Assembly (NCBI RefSeq): GCF_030209745.1
Contig: NZ_JARVRJ010000004.1
Location: 217,167 to 281,166, forward strand
DNA from: Arthrobacter sp. fls2-241-R2A-200
GTDB taxonomy: Bacteria; Actinomycetota; Actinomycetes; Actinomycetales; Micrococcaceae
DNA: 64,000 nt
Direction of reading: 5' to 3'
A program made the position numbers and the translations under genes. Shown in pieces: positions 1-11,948 of the stretch (position 1 is the first letter of the stretch; each line of letters starts with the position of its first letter). A model generated the notes under the pieces. It had not been told where the DNA came from, did not search any database, and saw only the letters and a list, made by a program, of their open reading frames with translations.

Positions 1-188
1 TGGGGCGGGCCATACTTGACGGTTCGAAGGACAAGATACGAGCACGGAGAGAGGGGCCGCGCCGATCGAGTACCTGTCTATTGTGCCAGATGACCGGAAC
101 GATTACGACTTAGGCCACAGACGGCCGTGTGTGATTGGTCACTACAGCCTGCTGAAAGTCGCTAATTCGGGAGAAGGCAACACTTCCC

Positions 189-626
189 TCAGACGGACCA
201 GACGTAGAGACCGGCACGATCGGTCTTTTCGACGTCAGTCGCCAGGGCCGCCAATTGCTGGACGTATTGTCGCGATGCGGCGGCGTCGAAAGGCATGTCA
301 TCCTGCTCGGCCCACGCCGCGGCAACGTCATCGAGGACATTGCCATCGCCTTCGTTCTCGTAGGTGAGGAGTTCGGCGAGCGCCTTGACCATGGCCTCCG
401 GAACGCCCAGAAGTGCGTCGCTGGTGACATCGACGAGCGCGAGTTCGTAGTCGGCCCCAGCAGCATGCACGGCCTGGCCGGCAAGGTCGCCCAACTGCTC
501 AACCTCAAAATCCGTGATGCCATTGATCCTGACGGCGGGACCGGCAGCTTCAGCTCCCCGGTCCAAGGCGGCGGCGCGCTTGAGTGCTTCAGCGTGGGTG
601 GCTACAAATATTTCGGCAAAGCCCAT
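189..626 (-). CDS. Conserved hypothetical protein, small acidic cytosolic
   Basis: A 145-residue, Ala- and Asp/Glu-rich protein without signal peptide, membrane segment or a motif I can name. It begins ATG-GGC-TTT (MGFAEIF) and ends in YVWSV. Codon use is like the neighbouring genes, which supports a real gene over its opposite-strand shadows. The Shine-Dalgarno sequence is poor: the bases before the start are a 12-bp palindrome (629-640). The gene stands alone, 127 bp from the next gene on the same strand. The function is unknown to me; I infer only a soluble protein. The 188 bases between its stop and the window edge hold nothing I recognise. Confidence 0.6.
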   Translation of the reverse strand: MGFAEIFVATHAEALKRAAALDRGAEAAGPAVRINGITDFEVEQLGDLAGQAVHAAGADYELALVDVTSDALLGVPEAMVKALAELLTYENEGDGNVLDDVAAAWAEQDDMPFDAAASRQYVQQLAALATDVEKTDRAGLYVWSV

Positions 627-628
627 GG

Positions 629-640
629 GAGAGTACTCTC
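629..640. promoter_or_regulatory. Perfect 12-bp palindrome before the first gene
   Basis: The sequence gagagtactctc is its own reverse complement and lies 2 bp upstream of the ATG at 626, where a ribosome binding site should be. It could be an operator or a small hairpin over the start. I see no second copy nearby, so the role is inference. Confidence 0.35.
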
Positions 641-753
641 ATTCGTTCGTGCTGACGGGGCGACGACATCCGGCCCGCACGGAGTCCGGTGACGTCAATG
701 CCCAGCCTAGTGCAGTGCGGAGCACCCTCCCCCTCCATGGGCTGACGCTTGGC

Positions 754-1641
754 TCAGCGAACAGCGACGCGCAGCTTGTTCCGCCAAGGATCGTCAAAAC
801 GGAGCTCGGAGCCGGTGTGGTGATGGTCGATTCCGGCCACCTTGAGCCGATCAGCCAGGGCTGCGACGTCATCATTCGCCGGCACTTCGATCAGTACTTC
901 GCCCAGCCCCAAGGTATCTTTACGCGGTCCGGCGCCCCTGCTGTTCCAAACGTTCATGGCCATGTGATGGTGATAGCCACCCGCGGAGACGAACAGTGCC
1001 TGGCCGTGCCAGCCGGCGGTCCGTTCGAAACCAAGGGTCCCAACGTAGAAATCCTGCGCGGTCTGGACGTCGCCTACTTGCAGGTGGACATGCCCGACGC
1101 CGGCGGCAGCCTGTCGCTGCCCCGTCACCGCCGCCTCGCTCAGGTGCTGCTGAAGGAATCGTTGTGGCGGCAAGGTGACATTGTCCATCACCACGTTCTT
1201 GCCGTCCCACTGCCACACTTCGCGCGGCTTGTCGTAATAGAGCTCGATGCCATTGCCCTCGGGATCGGTGAAATAGAAAGCTTCGCTCACCAGATGGTCG
1301 GCACTGCCCACGAACGCCCGCGGCTCATACTCGGCTGCGGTTGCAATGGTGGCAGCCAGCGAAGGCTGGTCTTCGAAGAGAATCGCAGTATGGAAGAGCC
1401 CGGCCTCGCCACGGCCGGGAAGGAGCAGCCCCGACGCGGGCGCCAGGTGCACCACGGGCTTGCCCACGCGGCCCAGGTACAGGCCGCCGTCCTGCTCAGC
1501 CACAACGTCCAAACCGAGCGCGCGCTGGTAATAGTCACTCATGAGCGTCATGTCGCCCACCTTGAGCATGACGGTGCCCATGGTGAGTTCCGCTGGAAGG
1601 AGATCCTGGTTGGATAGTCCTGTGGTTGATGATGTGCTCAT
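754..1641 (-). CDS. VOC family protein, CatE-like two-domain extradiol dioxygenase/glyoxalase fold
   Basis: About 295 residues with two vicinal-oxygen-chelate domains. The first spans roughly residues 19-135 and ends in DPEGNGIELYYDKP. The second starts at VGHVHLQVGD and carries GGYHHHMAMNVW. This layout is that of CatE-type catechol 2,3-dioxygenase-like proteins, which bind one metal and cleave or rearrange small aromatic or oxo compounds; the substrate here is unknown. The closing metal-binding Glu of the second domain is not obvious (DPWRNKLRVAV), so enzyme activity is not certain. I chose the ATG at 1641 (MSTSSTTG) because AGGAG lies 7 bases upstream; an upstream in-frame start at 1680 lacks such a site. 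Confidence 0.85.
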   Translation of the reverse strand: MSTSSTTGLSNQDLLPAELTMGTVMLKVGDMTLMSDYYQRALGLDVVAEQDGGLYLGRVGKPVVHLAPASGLLLPGRGEAGLFHTAILFEDQPSLAATIATAAEYEPRAFVGSADHLVSEAFYFTDPEGNGIELYYDKPREVWQWDGKNVVMDNVTLPPQRFLQQHLSEAAVTGQRQAAAGVGHVHLQVGDVQTAQDFYVGTLGFERTAGWHGQALFVSAGGYHHHMAMNVWNSRGAGPRKDTLGLGEVLIEVPANDDVAALADRLKVAGIDHHHTGSELRFDDPWRNKLRVAVR

Positions 1642-1719
1642 GTGAAGCTCCTGGTTCCGAGGTTGCCGCCCTTTCGGCACCTTCTATCCTTCTAAATTAC
1701 TTGAAGCTTCAATTTATTC

Positions 1720-5486
<3,767 letters not shown>

Positions 5487-5531
5487 TCGATCAGCCTATT
5501 CCACGGCCCGGACATCCAGTGATGTACCGGG

Positions 5532-7112
5532 TTACTTACCCAGGAACTTGTCGAAACCCTTGGGAAGATTGAGCGAAGACGGATCGAAGTCTGCCATGTT
5601 CTGACCGAAAGCGGCGCCGGTAGGTGCTGCTGCGGATGCGTTGGCCCGCTTGGCCTCGGCCTCGCGCAGTTCCTGGGCCGCCTTGGCCGGGTTGCCTGAA
5701 CGCGGCTTTTTCTTCGGCGCGTTCTTGCCGCCCTTACGGCCGCCGCCTGGGCCACCAAGACCGGGGATGCCGGGCATCCCTGGCATCCCGCCGCCCTGGG
5801 CAAGCTTCTTCATCATCTTCTGGGCTTGGCCAAAACGTTCCAAGAGACCATTGACCTCGGAAACGTGCACGCCCGAGCCCTTGGCAATCCTGGCACGACG
5901 CGAGCCGTTGATGATCTTGGGGGCTACCCGCTCGTGCGGAGTCATGGAGCGGACGATGGCTTCGACCCGGTCGATTTCCCGTTCGTCGAAGTTCTCCAAC
6001 TGCTGACGGATGTTCTGGGCGCCCGGCATCATCATGAGCATTTTCTTCATGGAGCCCATGTTGCGGATCTGCTGCATCTGGGCCAGGAAGTCGTCCAGGG
6101 TGAAGTCTTCCTGGTCGGCGAACTTCTTCGCCATCCTCGCGGCTTCATCTTTGTCCCAGGCCTTCTCAGCCTGCTCGATCAGGGTGAGGACATCGCCCAT
6201 GTCAAGAATCCGCGAAGCCATGCGGTCCGGGTGGAAGAGTTCGAAGTCATCCAGGCCTTCGCCAGTGGACGCGAACATCACCGGCTTGCCGGTAACGGAT
6301 GCCACGGACAGCGCCGCGCCGCCGCGCGCATCGCCGTCGAGCTTGGACAAGACGATGCCCGTGAAGTTAACGCCTTCGTCAAACGCCAGGGCCGTGTTGA
6401 CGGCGTCCTGGCCGATCATGGAATCGATCACGAACAGGACTTCGTTGGGGATGATCGCCTGGCGGATCCGGCGGGCCTGGTCCATCATCTCCGCGTCGAC
6501 GCCGAGGCGCCCGGCGGTGTCAACAATGACGACGTCGTGCAGCTTCTGGCGCGCTTCTTCGACGCCGGCCTTGGCGACAGCAACAGGGTCCCCGGCCGGG
6601 TGCTCAAGCTCGGACGTGGCGCCCGGGTGCGGCGCGAACACCGGGACACCGGCGCGTTGGCCAACTACCTGCAGCTGGGTTACGGCGTTGGGACGCTGGA
6701 GGTCGCAAGCGACCAGCATGGGGCTGTGGCCCTGGGCCTTGAGCCACTTGGACAGCTTGCCGGCAAGGGTGGTCTTACCCGCACCTTGGAGGCCCGCGAG
6801 CATGATGACCGTGGGGCCTGTCTTGGCCAAGCGGATACGCCGGGTTTCGCCGCCAAGGATCTCCACGAGTTCCTCGTTGACGATCTTGACGATCTGCTGG
6901 CTGGGATTCAGGGCACCAGAGACCTCGGCACCGAGTGCACGTTCGCGGACGCGCGATGTGAACTCGCGGACCACAGATACGGCAACGTCCGCGTCCAACA
7001 GGGCGCGGCGGATCTCCCGGACGGTGGCATCGACATCGGCCTCGGAGAGCCGCCCCTTGCCACGAAGGTTCTTGAAGGTTGCTGTCAACCGGTCAGAGAG
7101 TGAATTGAACAC
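5532..7112 (-). CDS. ffh: Signal recognition particle protein Ffh
   Basis: Ffh binds 4.5S RNA and signal sequences of nascent membrane and secreted proteins and docks with FtsY in a GTP-dependent way. The order is N domain (residues 1-90), GTPase G domain with P-loop GLQGAGKTT near residue 105, DTAGRLGVD, SKLDGDARGG, then the Met-rich M domain (MKKMLMMMPGAQN, GSGVHVSEVN). The 526-residue length includes a Gly-rich linker and a basic tail (APKKKPRSG) common in actinobacteria. The start is GTG (VFNSLSDRLTATFKNL). Its partner gene ftsY lies 4.8 kb away on the same strand. Confidence 0.97.
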   Translation of the reverse strand: MFNSLSDRLTATFKNLRGKGRLSEADVDATVREIRRALLDADVAVSVVREFTSRVRERALGAEVSGALNPSQQIVKIVNEELVEILGGETRRIRLAKTGPTVIMLAGLQGAGKTTLAGKLSKWLKAQGHSPMLVACDLQRPNAVTQLQVVGQRAGVPVFAPHPGATSELEHPAGDPVAVAKAGVEEARQKLHDVVIVDTAGRLGVDAEMMDQARRIRQAIIPNEVLFVIDSMIGQDAVNTALAFDEGVNFTGIVLSKLDGDARGGAALSVASVTGKPVMFASTGEGLDDFELFHPDRMASRILDMGDVLTLIEQAEKAWDKDEAARMAKKFADQEDFTLDDFLAQMQQIRNMGSMKKMLMMMPGAQNIRQQLENFDEREIDRVEAIVRSMTPHERVAPKIINGSRRARIAKGSGVHVSEVNGLLERFGQAQKMMKKLAQGGGMPGMPGIPGLGGPGGGRKGGKNAPKKKPRSGNPAKAAQELREAEAKRANASAAAPTGAAFGQNMADFDPSSLNLPKGFDKFLGK

Positions 7113-7262
7113 GCGCCGTGCACTTCTTTCGATGGTCTACGAATGGCGGCCAATGCGGCACGCCATAGTCTTGACGATTCTTGCCCCAACAAATATGTCT
7201 CAACTACGGGACTCGACTATCTAGGGTACCAAGCCGGACCTGCAAGATGGCATGCTGGCAAG

Positions 7263-8663
7263 GTGACCGACAAAACAAGCATTAAAACTTTGCTCATCCT
7301 CGGTGCGTCCGGGGACCTGACAGGCAGGCTCCTTCTGCCCGGACTTGCGGGGCTCCTGGCCAGCGGACGGGCGCCAGGACTTCAACTGGTCGGTGCCGGA
7401 TCGGACGCGTGGACCACGGATCAGTGGAAGGAAAGGGTCACGGACGCGTTCAAGCAAGCGTCCGATGCCGCGGATGGTTCGGGGCGGAAGGCCCTTGCCG
7501 GCATTGTGAAATCCACCGATTACCACCAAGTCGATGTCACTGCCGATGGTCCGTTGGCAGAGCTCCTTGCACAGCTGGAAGGACCGGTGGCGGTGTACTT
7601 CGCGTTGCCACCCCACATCAGCCAGAAAGCGTGCGAGGTCCTGCATCGGGATCAGTTGCCCGCGGGCACGCGGCTGGTGATGGAGAAACCGTTCGGGTCC
7701 GGAACGGAGTCAGCGCATCAGCTGAACAAGACCCTGGCAGCGCTGGTTCCCGAGGACCATATCCATCGCGTGGATCACTTCCTGGGCAAAGCCACCGTGC
7801 TAAACATCCTGGGACTGCGTTTTGCCAATAGGTTCCTTGAGCCGGTGTGGAACCGGGAACACATCGAAAAGGTAGAGATCGTGTTCGACGAGGACTTGGC
7901 GTTGGAAGGCCGCGCCCGGTATTACGACGGCGCCGGTGCGCTCCGGGACATGATCCAGAGCCACTTGCTCCACATCATGGCATTTCTGGCCATCGACGCC
8001 CCGGCAAGCATCAACGCCCAAGACTTGCGCGACGCCGTCGCCACCGTCCTGCGGGCCAGCAGCATCAAGGCCCCCTACGCCCGCTCCACGCACAGGGCCA
8101 GGTACACAGCAGGCAAGCTCGCCGGCCGGACGGTCCCCGATTACACCGCCGAAGCCGGGGTGGATCCGAAAAGGAACACCGAAACCCTCGCCGAGGTCCA
8201 AGTGGACATCGATAACTGGCGTTGGAAGGGTGTCCCCTTCATTCTTCGCTCCGGCAAGGCCATCGGCCCCAAACGGAAGGAAGCCGTCATCACTTTCCGC
8301 CCGGTCCCCCACCTCCCCAACGGCTTCACCGGTGTGGACTCCCCCAACCAGCTCCGGATCGGGTTCGGCCCGGACGTCCTTGAGCTCGACGTCGACGTCA
8401 ACGGCCCCGGCGACGTCTTTAGCCTGGATCGCGCAAACCTCATCGCTGAGCTGAACGCCAGCGAACTACTGCCCTACGGAGAAGTCTTGGAGGGCATCTT
8501 GGCGGGCGATCCCCTGCTGTCCGTCCGTGGCGATACCGCCGAGGACTGCTGGCGGATCATCGAACCTGTCCTCCGGGCCTGGGAGCGGGGCACGGTCCCC
8601 TTGGAAGAGTACGACGCCGGCAGTGCCGGTCCCGCTGATTGGGCCACCTCGGTGGCTGACTGA
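7263..8663 (+). CDS. zwf: Glucose-6-phosphate dehydrogenase (zwf-type paralogue)
   Basis: A 466-residue G6PDH-family enzyme expected to oxidise glucose-6-phosphate to 6-phosphogluconolactone with NAD(P). N-terminal dinucleotide motif GASGDLTGR, then EKPFGSG, the substrate/catalytic block RVDHFLGK and ILRSGKAIGPKRKE near the C-terminus are present. GTG 7263 (VTDKTSIKTLLILGASG) puts the nucleotide-binding motif at residue 14, as in the family; the frame is open further upstream without a good start. There is no opcA, tal or gnd beside it, so this is probably an accessory copy. It runs opposite to its neighbours and occupies the place between PII and ffh where M. tuberculosis has glnD. Confidence 0.88.
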   Translation: MTDKTSIKTLLILGASGDLTGRLLLPGLAGLLASGRAPGLQLVGAGSDAWTTDQWKERVTDAFKQASDAADGSGRKALAGIVKSTDYHQVDVTADGPLAELLAQLEGPVAVYFALPPHISQKACEVLHRDQLPAGTRLVMEKPFGSGTESAHQLNKTLAALVPEDHIHRVDHFLGKATVLNILGLRFANRFLEPVWNREHIEKVEIVFDEDLALEGRARYYDGAGALRDMIQSHLLHIMAFLAIDAPASINAQDLRDAVATVLRASSIKAPYARSTHRARYTAGKLAGRTVPDYTAEAGVDPKRNTETLAEVQVDIDNWRWKGVPFILRSGKAIGPKRKEAVITFRPVPHLPNGFTGVDSPNQLRIGFGPDVLELDVDVNGPGDVFSLDRANLIAELNASELLPYGEVLEGILAGDPLLSVRGDTAEDCWRIIEPVLRAWERGTVPLEEYDAGSAGPADWATSVAD

Positions 8664-8705
8664 CCTCGTCGGAAACCCGGCGGACGTCGTCGCCGGAACG
8701 CACAG

Positions 8706-8737
8706 CGGACCGGGTACCTTGATCGGTACCCGGTCCG
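8706..8737 (+). terminator. Rho-independent terminator after zwf
   Basis: Perfect 13-bp inverted repeat cggaccgggtacc / ggtacccggtccg with a 6-base loop, followed by a T-rich stretch (ttgtcatttct). It lies 42 bp after the zwf stop and may also stop glnK transcription from the other side. Confidence 0.85.
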
Positions 8738-8775
8738 TTGTCATTTCTACGTCCGCTTGGATTTAGCGGAATGCC

Positions 8776-8808
8776 GAACTCAAATGGCTGCAGAACTCAA
8801 ATGGCTGC
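8776..8808. repeat. 17-bp tandem duplication spanning the glnK stop codon
   Basis: gaactcaaatggctgc occurs at 8776-8791 and again at 8793-8808, period 17. The right copy contains the last codons and stop of glnK; the left copy repeats them in the 3' untranslated part. It looks like a recent replication-slippage duplication. Confidence 0.85.
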
Positions 8809-9135
8809 CGCCCCGCGCTCGCCCGTGCGAACCCTGATGGCCTCATGCACGTCCACGGTCCAGACCTTGCCGTCGCCGGCACGGCCAGTGTTGGAGCTCG
8901 CAATCAAGACGTCGAGGATATCGTCAGCCTGCTCATCGGTTGCCAGCACTTCTACTCGGATCTTGGGCAGGAGGTCCACGCTGTACTCAGCACCGCGGTA
9001 CACCTCGGTGTACCCACGCTGCCGGCCATAGCCGCTGGCCGCGCTGACCGTCAGTCCCTGCACGCCGTAGGCCTCCAAGCCTTCCCGAATGGCGTCCAAC
9101 TTCTCGGGGCGTACGATCGCCGTGATGAGTTTCAT
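8797..9135 (-). CDS. glnK: Nitrogen regulatory protein P-II (GlnK)
   Basis: A 112-residue PII signal protein: a trimer that binds ATP/ADP and 2-oxoglutarate and blocks the ammonium channel when nitrogen is plentiful. The T-loop YRGAEYSVDLLPK is intact with Y51, the residue modified (adenylylated in actinobacteria, uridylylated in enterobacteria) by GlnD. The C-terminal signature GDGKVWTVDV is present. It overlaps the amtB stop by ATGA (4 bp), a translationally coupled amtB-glnK unit. No glnD follows; the next gene is a convergent zwf, so the modifying enzyme must be encoded elsewhere or be absent. Confidence 0.96.
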   Translation of the reverse strand: MKLITAIVRPEKLDAIREGLEAYGVQGLTVSAASGYGRQRGYTEVYRGAEYSVDLLPKIRVEVLATDEQADDILDVLIASSNTGRAGDGKVWTVDVHEAIRVRTGERGAAAI

Positions 9136-10460
9136 GCTTGGACACTCTCCTTGCCTGAGACGGGTGCTTCGGCATCGGCCGTCACCTTGCCGGTGATGAG
9201 GTCGTGGAGGGGTTGGAAGCTCCCGCCGTGGCCACCGACGCCGAACTCGTAGGCCGTTTCTGCGTGCAGGCTAAGGTCTGCACCGGCGATTTCCTGACGT
9301 TCGCTGATACGGAAGCCCATGAGCTTGTGGATCGGGTAGGCAATGATGAACGTCATCACTCCGGTGAAGATGATGGAGCAGAGGGCTGCAAGGCACTGTG
9401 CCACCAACTGGGTGGTTCCACCGCCGTAGAACACTCCTGCGGGACCCTGGGTGGGTGTTGCAAGGAAACCGATGGCGACTGTTCCGATGACACCTGACAC
9501 CAGGTGGACTCCGACCACGTCGAGCGAGTCGTCATAACCAAGCTTGAATTTCAGTCCGACGGCCAGGGCTGAGGCAACGCCTGCTGCCACACCGAGGGCG
9601 ATGGCACCGAGCGGGGACAGGTTCGCGCAAGCCGGAGTGATGGCCACAAGACCGGCAACAACACCGGAGGCGGCTCCGAGCGAGGTGGGGTGTCCGTCAC
9701 GGATTCGTTCAACGATCAACCAACCGAGCATCGCCGCTGCGGGTGCCGCAAGCGTGTTGATCCAGATGAGGCCTGCCTGCTGAACGTTTGCTGCTGCCCC
9801 GGCGTTGAAGCCGAACCAACCGAACCAGAGAATCGCTGCACCGAGCATGACCAGCGGAACGTTGTGGGGGCGGTGGTTGGGGTCGCGGCCAAAGCCTTTG
9901 CGGTTGCCAATGATCAGGACCAGGATCAGGCCGGCAACACCGGCGTTGATGTGAACCACGGTTCCACCGGCAAAGTCGATGACCGGCGCGAAAGTCTGGC
10001 CGAACCAGCCATCCTTGGAGAAGAGCCCGCCGCCCCACACCATGTAGGCCATGGGTGCGTAGACCAGAGTCGCCCAGATGAGGGTGAACAAGGTCCACGC
10101 CGAGAACTTGGCACGGTCGGCGATCGCACCGGAGATCAGGGCAACTGTGATGATCGCGAACGTGGCAGCGTATCCAACGTGGAGGAGGTCAGCCGGGTCC
10201 GTGAAGTTGTGCAAGCCAAAGTGGCTGAACGGGTTCGCGAAAATCTGGAAGAAATTGTCCGTGTTGCTGGTGGACATTGAGGCACCCCACAGCACCCACA
10301 CGAGGGTCACTGTGCCGATGGCGATGAAGCTCATCATCATCATGTTCAAGGCGGCTTTGGCGCGGGTCATGCCACCATAGAAGAATGCCAGGCCCGGGGT
10401 CATGAACAGCACGAATGCTGAAGCGACCAGGAGCCAAACGAGACCGGCGGTAAAGTCCAT
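9132..10460 (-). CDS. amtB: Ammonium transporter AmtB
   Basis: A 442-residue Amt/Mep/Rh channel for ammonium uptake with about 11 membrane helices: N-terminal MDFTAGLVWLLVASAFVLFMTPGLAFFYGGM, family blocks WGGGLFSKDGWF, DFAGGTVVHINAG with the first pore His, and VGVHLVSGVIG with the second. The C-terminal cytosolic tail (ADLSLHAETAYEFG) is the segment that meets GlnK. The ATG is 7 bases after AGAGAGGA. Upstream lies a candidate GlnR site (10545-10582), consistent with nitrogen control. It is first in the amtB-glnK operon. Confidence 0.97.
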   Translation of the reverse strand: MDFTAGLVWLLVASAFVLFMTPGLAFFYGGMTRAKAALNMMMMSFIAIGTVTLVWVLWGASMSTSNTDNFFQIFANPFSHFGLHNFTDPADLLHVGYAATFAIITVALISGAIADRAKFSAWTLFTLIWATLVYAPMAYMVWGGGLFSKDGWFGQTFAPVIDFAGGTVVHINAGVAGLILVLIIGNRKGFGRDPNHRPHNVPLVMLGAAILWFGWFGFNAGAAANVQQAGLIWINTLAAPAAAMLGWLIVERIRDGHPTSLGAASGVVAGLVAITPACANLSPLGAIALGVAAGVASALAVGLKFKLGYDDSLDVVGVHLVSGVIGTVAIGFLATPTQGPAGVFYGGGTTQLVAQCLAALCSIIFTGVMTFIIAYPIHKLMGFRISERQEIAGADLSLHAETAYEFGVGGHGGSFQPLHDLITGKVTADAEAPVSGKESVQA

Positions 10461-10544
10461 GTCTGCGTCCTCTCTGCTTAAGATGCGGGCTAAGCCGCCT
10501 GTCCCAACGCATTTGCGTTCTACAGAAGAGTTTGGTTGCGCAGT

Positions 10545-10582
10545 GTTTCACCTGCGAAGGTTTTAGATTGCAGGGCTGTTAC
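10545..10582 (-). promoter_or_regulatory. Candidate GlnR operator upstream of amtB
   Basis: Read on the amtB strand the region is GTAAC-n6-GCAAT-n6-CCTTC-n6-GAAAC. The actinomycete GlnR box is gTnAC-n6-GaAAC repeated with 6-base spacers. The outer two half-sites match perfectly, the second matches 3 of 5 bases and the third is weak, but the 5-6-5-6-5-6-5 spacing is exact. It lies 85-122 bp before the amtB start. The position and family knowledge support a nitrogen-responsive site; binding is inference. Confidence 0.5.
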
Positions 10583-10700
10583 AAGAACTTCTCCAACGTA
10601 AATGGTGCATATCACACGTGTTACGGATATGTTTCGTCAGTCCCGTCCACACCTTCAGTCCCGTCCATACCTTCCGAGCCAGCCAAAGGACCACACCGCG

Positions 10701-11948
10701 ATGACCACCAGTCCCGAATCCCGCATGGCTGAAGGGGCCCGGACTACAAAAGTCCGGCTACCCCGGGACATCAAGGTGATGCTCGTCGCCGCGTTCCTCA
10801 TCGCCTTGGGATTCGGACTTGTCGCTCCGGTCCTGCCGCAGTTCGCCACGACGTTCGACGTCGGCGCCACGGCTGCCGCCGTCATCGTCAGCATCTTTGC
10901 GTTCATGCGGCTCATTTTCGCCCCGGCGGGTGGCGCCCTTATCGGCCGCTTTGGCGAGCGGAACGTCTACGTGTCCGGTCTGCTGATCGTGGCAGCGTCC
11001 ACCGCTGCCTGCGCGTTCGCCCAAAACTATTGGCAACTACTGATCTTCCGCGGCCTGGGCGGGGCTGGTTCGGTGATGTTCACTGTTGCCGCCATGGGCC
11101 TGCTCATCAAGCTTGCCCCGCCCGAACGGCGGGGGCAGGTCTCAGGTGCCTACGCCTCTTCGTTCCTGATCGGCAGCGTGCTCGGTCCCGTGGTGGGGGG
11201 CCTCCTGGCCGGGTTCGGGCTCCGCGTTCCCTTCCTCGCATATGCCGGTGCATTGTTGGTGGCGGCCCTGGTGGTACGCACGAGCCTTAGCGGAGAAGGA
11301 AATATCTCCCGGGAAGGGCCCGCTGCACCGGCGATGAACCTGAAGGAGGCGCTGGCGGACTCGGCCTACCGCGCGGCGGTGTTCTCCAGCTTTGGCAACG
11401 GCTGGGTGACCTTTGGCGTTCGCATGGCCACCATCCCGTTGTTCGCCGCTGCCGCACTGCGATCCGGTCCCGGAACCGCGGCCTGGGCGTTGGCCGTCTT
11501 TGCCGTGGGCAACGCCCTGTCCTTGACCTTTTCCGGACGTCTTGCCGATGCCTGGGGACGCAAGCCCCTCCTGATCCCCGGCCTGCTTGTGACCGGGCTG
11601 GCAACCGGAGTCATCGGGTTGACGTCCGGCGTACCAGCCTTCCTTGCGGCTTCGGCCGTGGCAGGCTTCGGCTCGGGCCTTCTCGGACCGGCCCAGCAGG
11701 CCGCGGTCGCCGATGTCATTGGCCGTGGCCGCTCCGGAGGGAAGGTGCTGGCCGTCTTCCAAATGGCTTCTGACACCGGCGCCATCATCGGCCCCGTAGT
11801 GGCCGGGCTCCTTGCCGATCGCTTCGGCTACGGGTGGGCGTTCGGCATCACCGGCGGAGTGCTGGTCCTGACGGCTGCCGCCTGGCTGATGGCCCGTGAA
11901 CCGCTGAGGAACCCGCAACCTCAATCCACAACGGGTTCGTTGGGTTAG
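10701..11948 (+). CDS. MFS transporter, drug/metabolite efflux type
   Basis: About 415 residues with 12 predicted membrane helices in two six-helix halves. The first helix is VMLVAAFLIALGFGLVAPVLP, followed by the helix 2-3 loop GALIGRFGERNVYVSG (motif A-like), an ExxG-type region in helix 5 (GSVLGPVVGGLL, motif C of drug/H+ antiporters) and a second motif A-like loop GRLADAWGRKPLL. The substrate is unknown; the motif C suggests export. I chose ATG 10701 (MTTSPES), 10 bases after AAAGGA; an upstream in-frame ATG at 10602 adds 33 non-membrane residues without support. It is divergent from amtB and overlaps the end of ftsY by 4 bp. Confidence 0.88.
   Translation: MTTSPESRMAEGARTTKVRLPRDIKVMLVAAFLIALGFGLVAPVLPQFATTFDVGATAAAVIVSIFAFMRLIFAPAGGALIGRFGERNVYVSGLLIVAASTAACAFAQNYWQLLIFRGLGGAGSVMFTVAAMGLLIKLAPPERRGQVSGAYASSFLIGSVLGPVVGGLLAGFGLRVPFLAYAGALLVAALVVRTSLSGEGNISREGPAAPAMNLKEALADSAYRAAVFSSFGNGWVTFGVRMATIPLFAAAALRSGPGTAAWALAVFAVGNALSLTFSGRLADAWGRKPLLIPGLLVTGLATGVIGLTSGVPAFLAASAVAGFGSGLLGPAQQAAVADVIGRGRSGGKVLAVFQMASDTGAIIGPVVAGLLADRFGYGWAFGITGGVLVLTAAAWLMAREPLRNPQPQSTTGSLG

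Noticed and set aside
5826..7103. 425-codon open frame opposite ffh
   Set aside because: Antisense shadow of ffh; no start signal or family motif.
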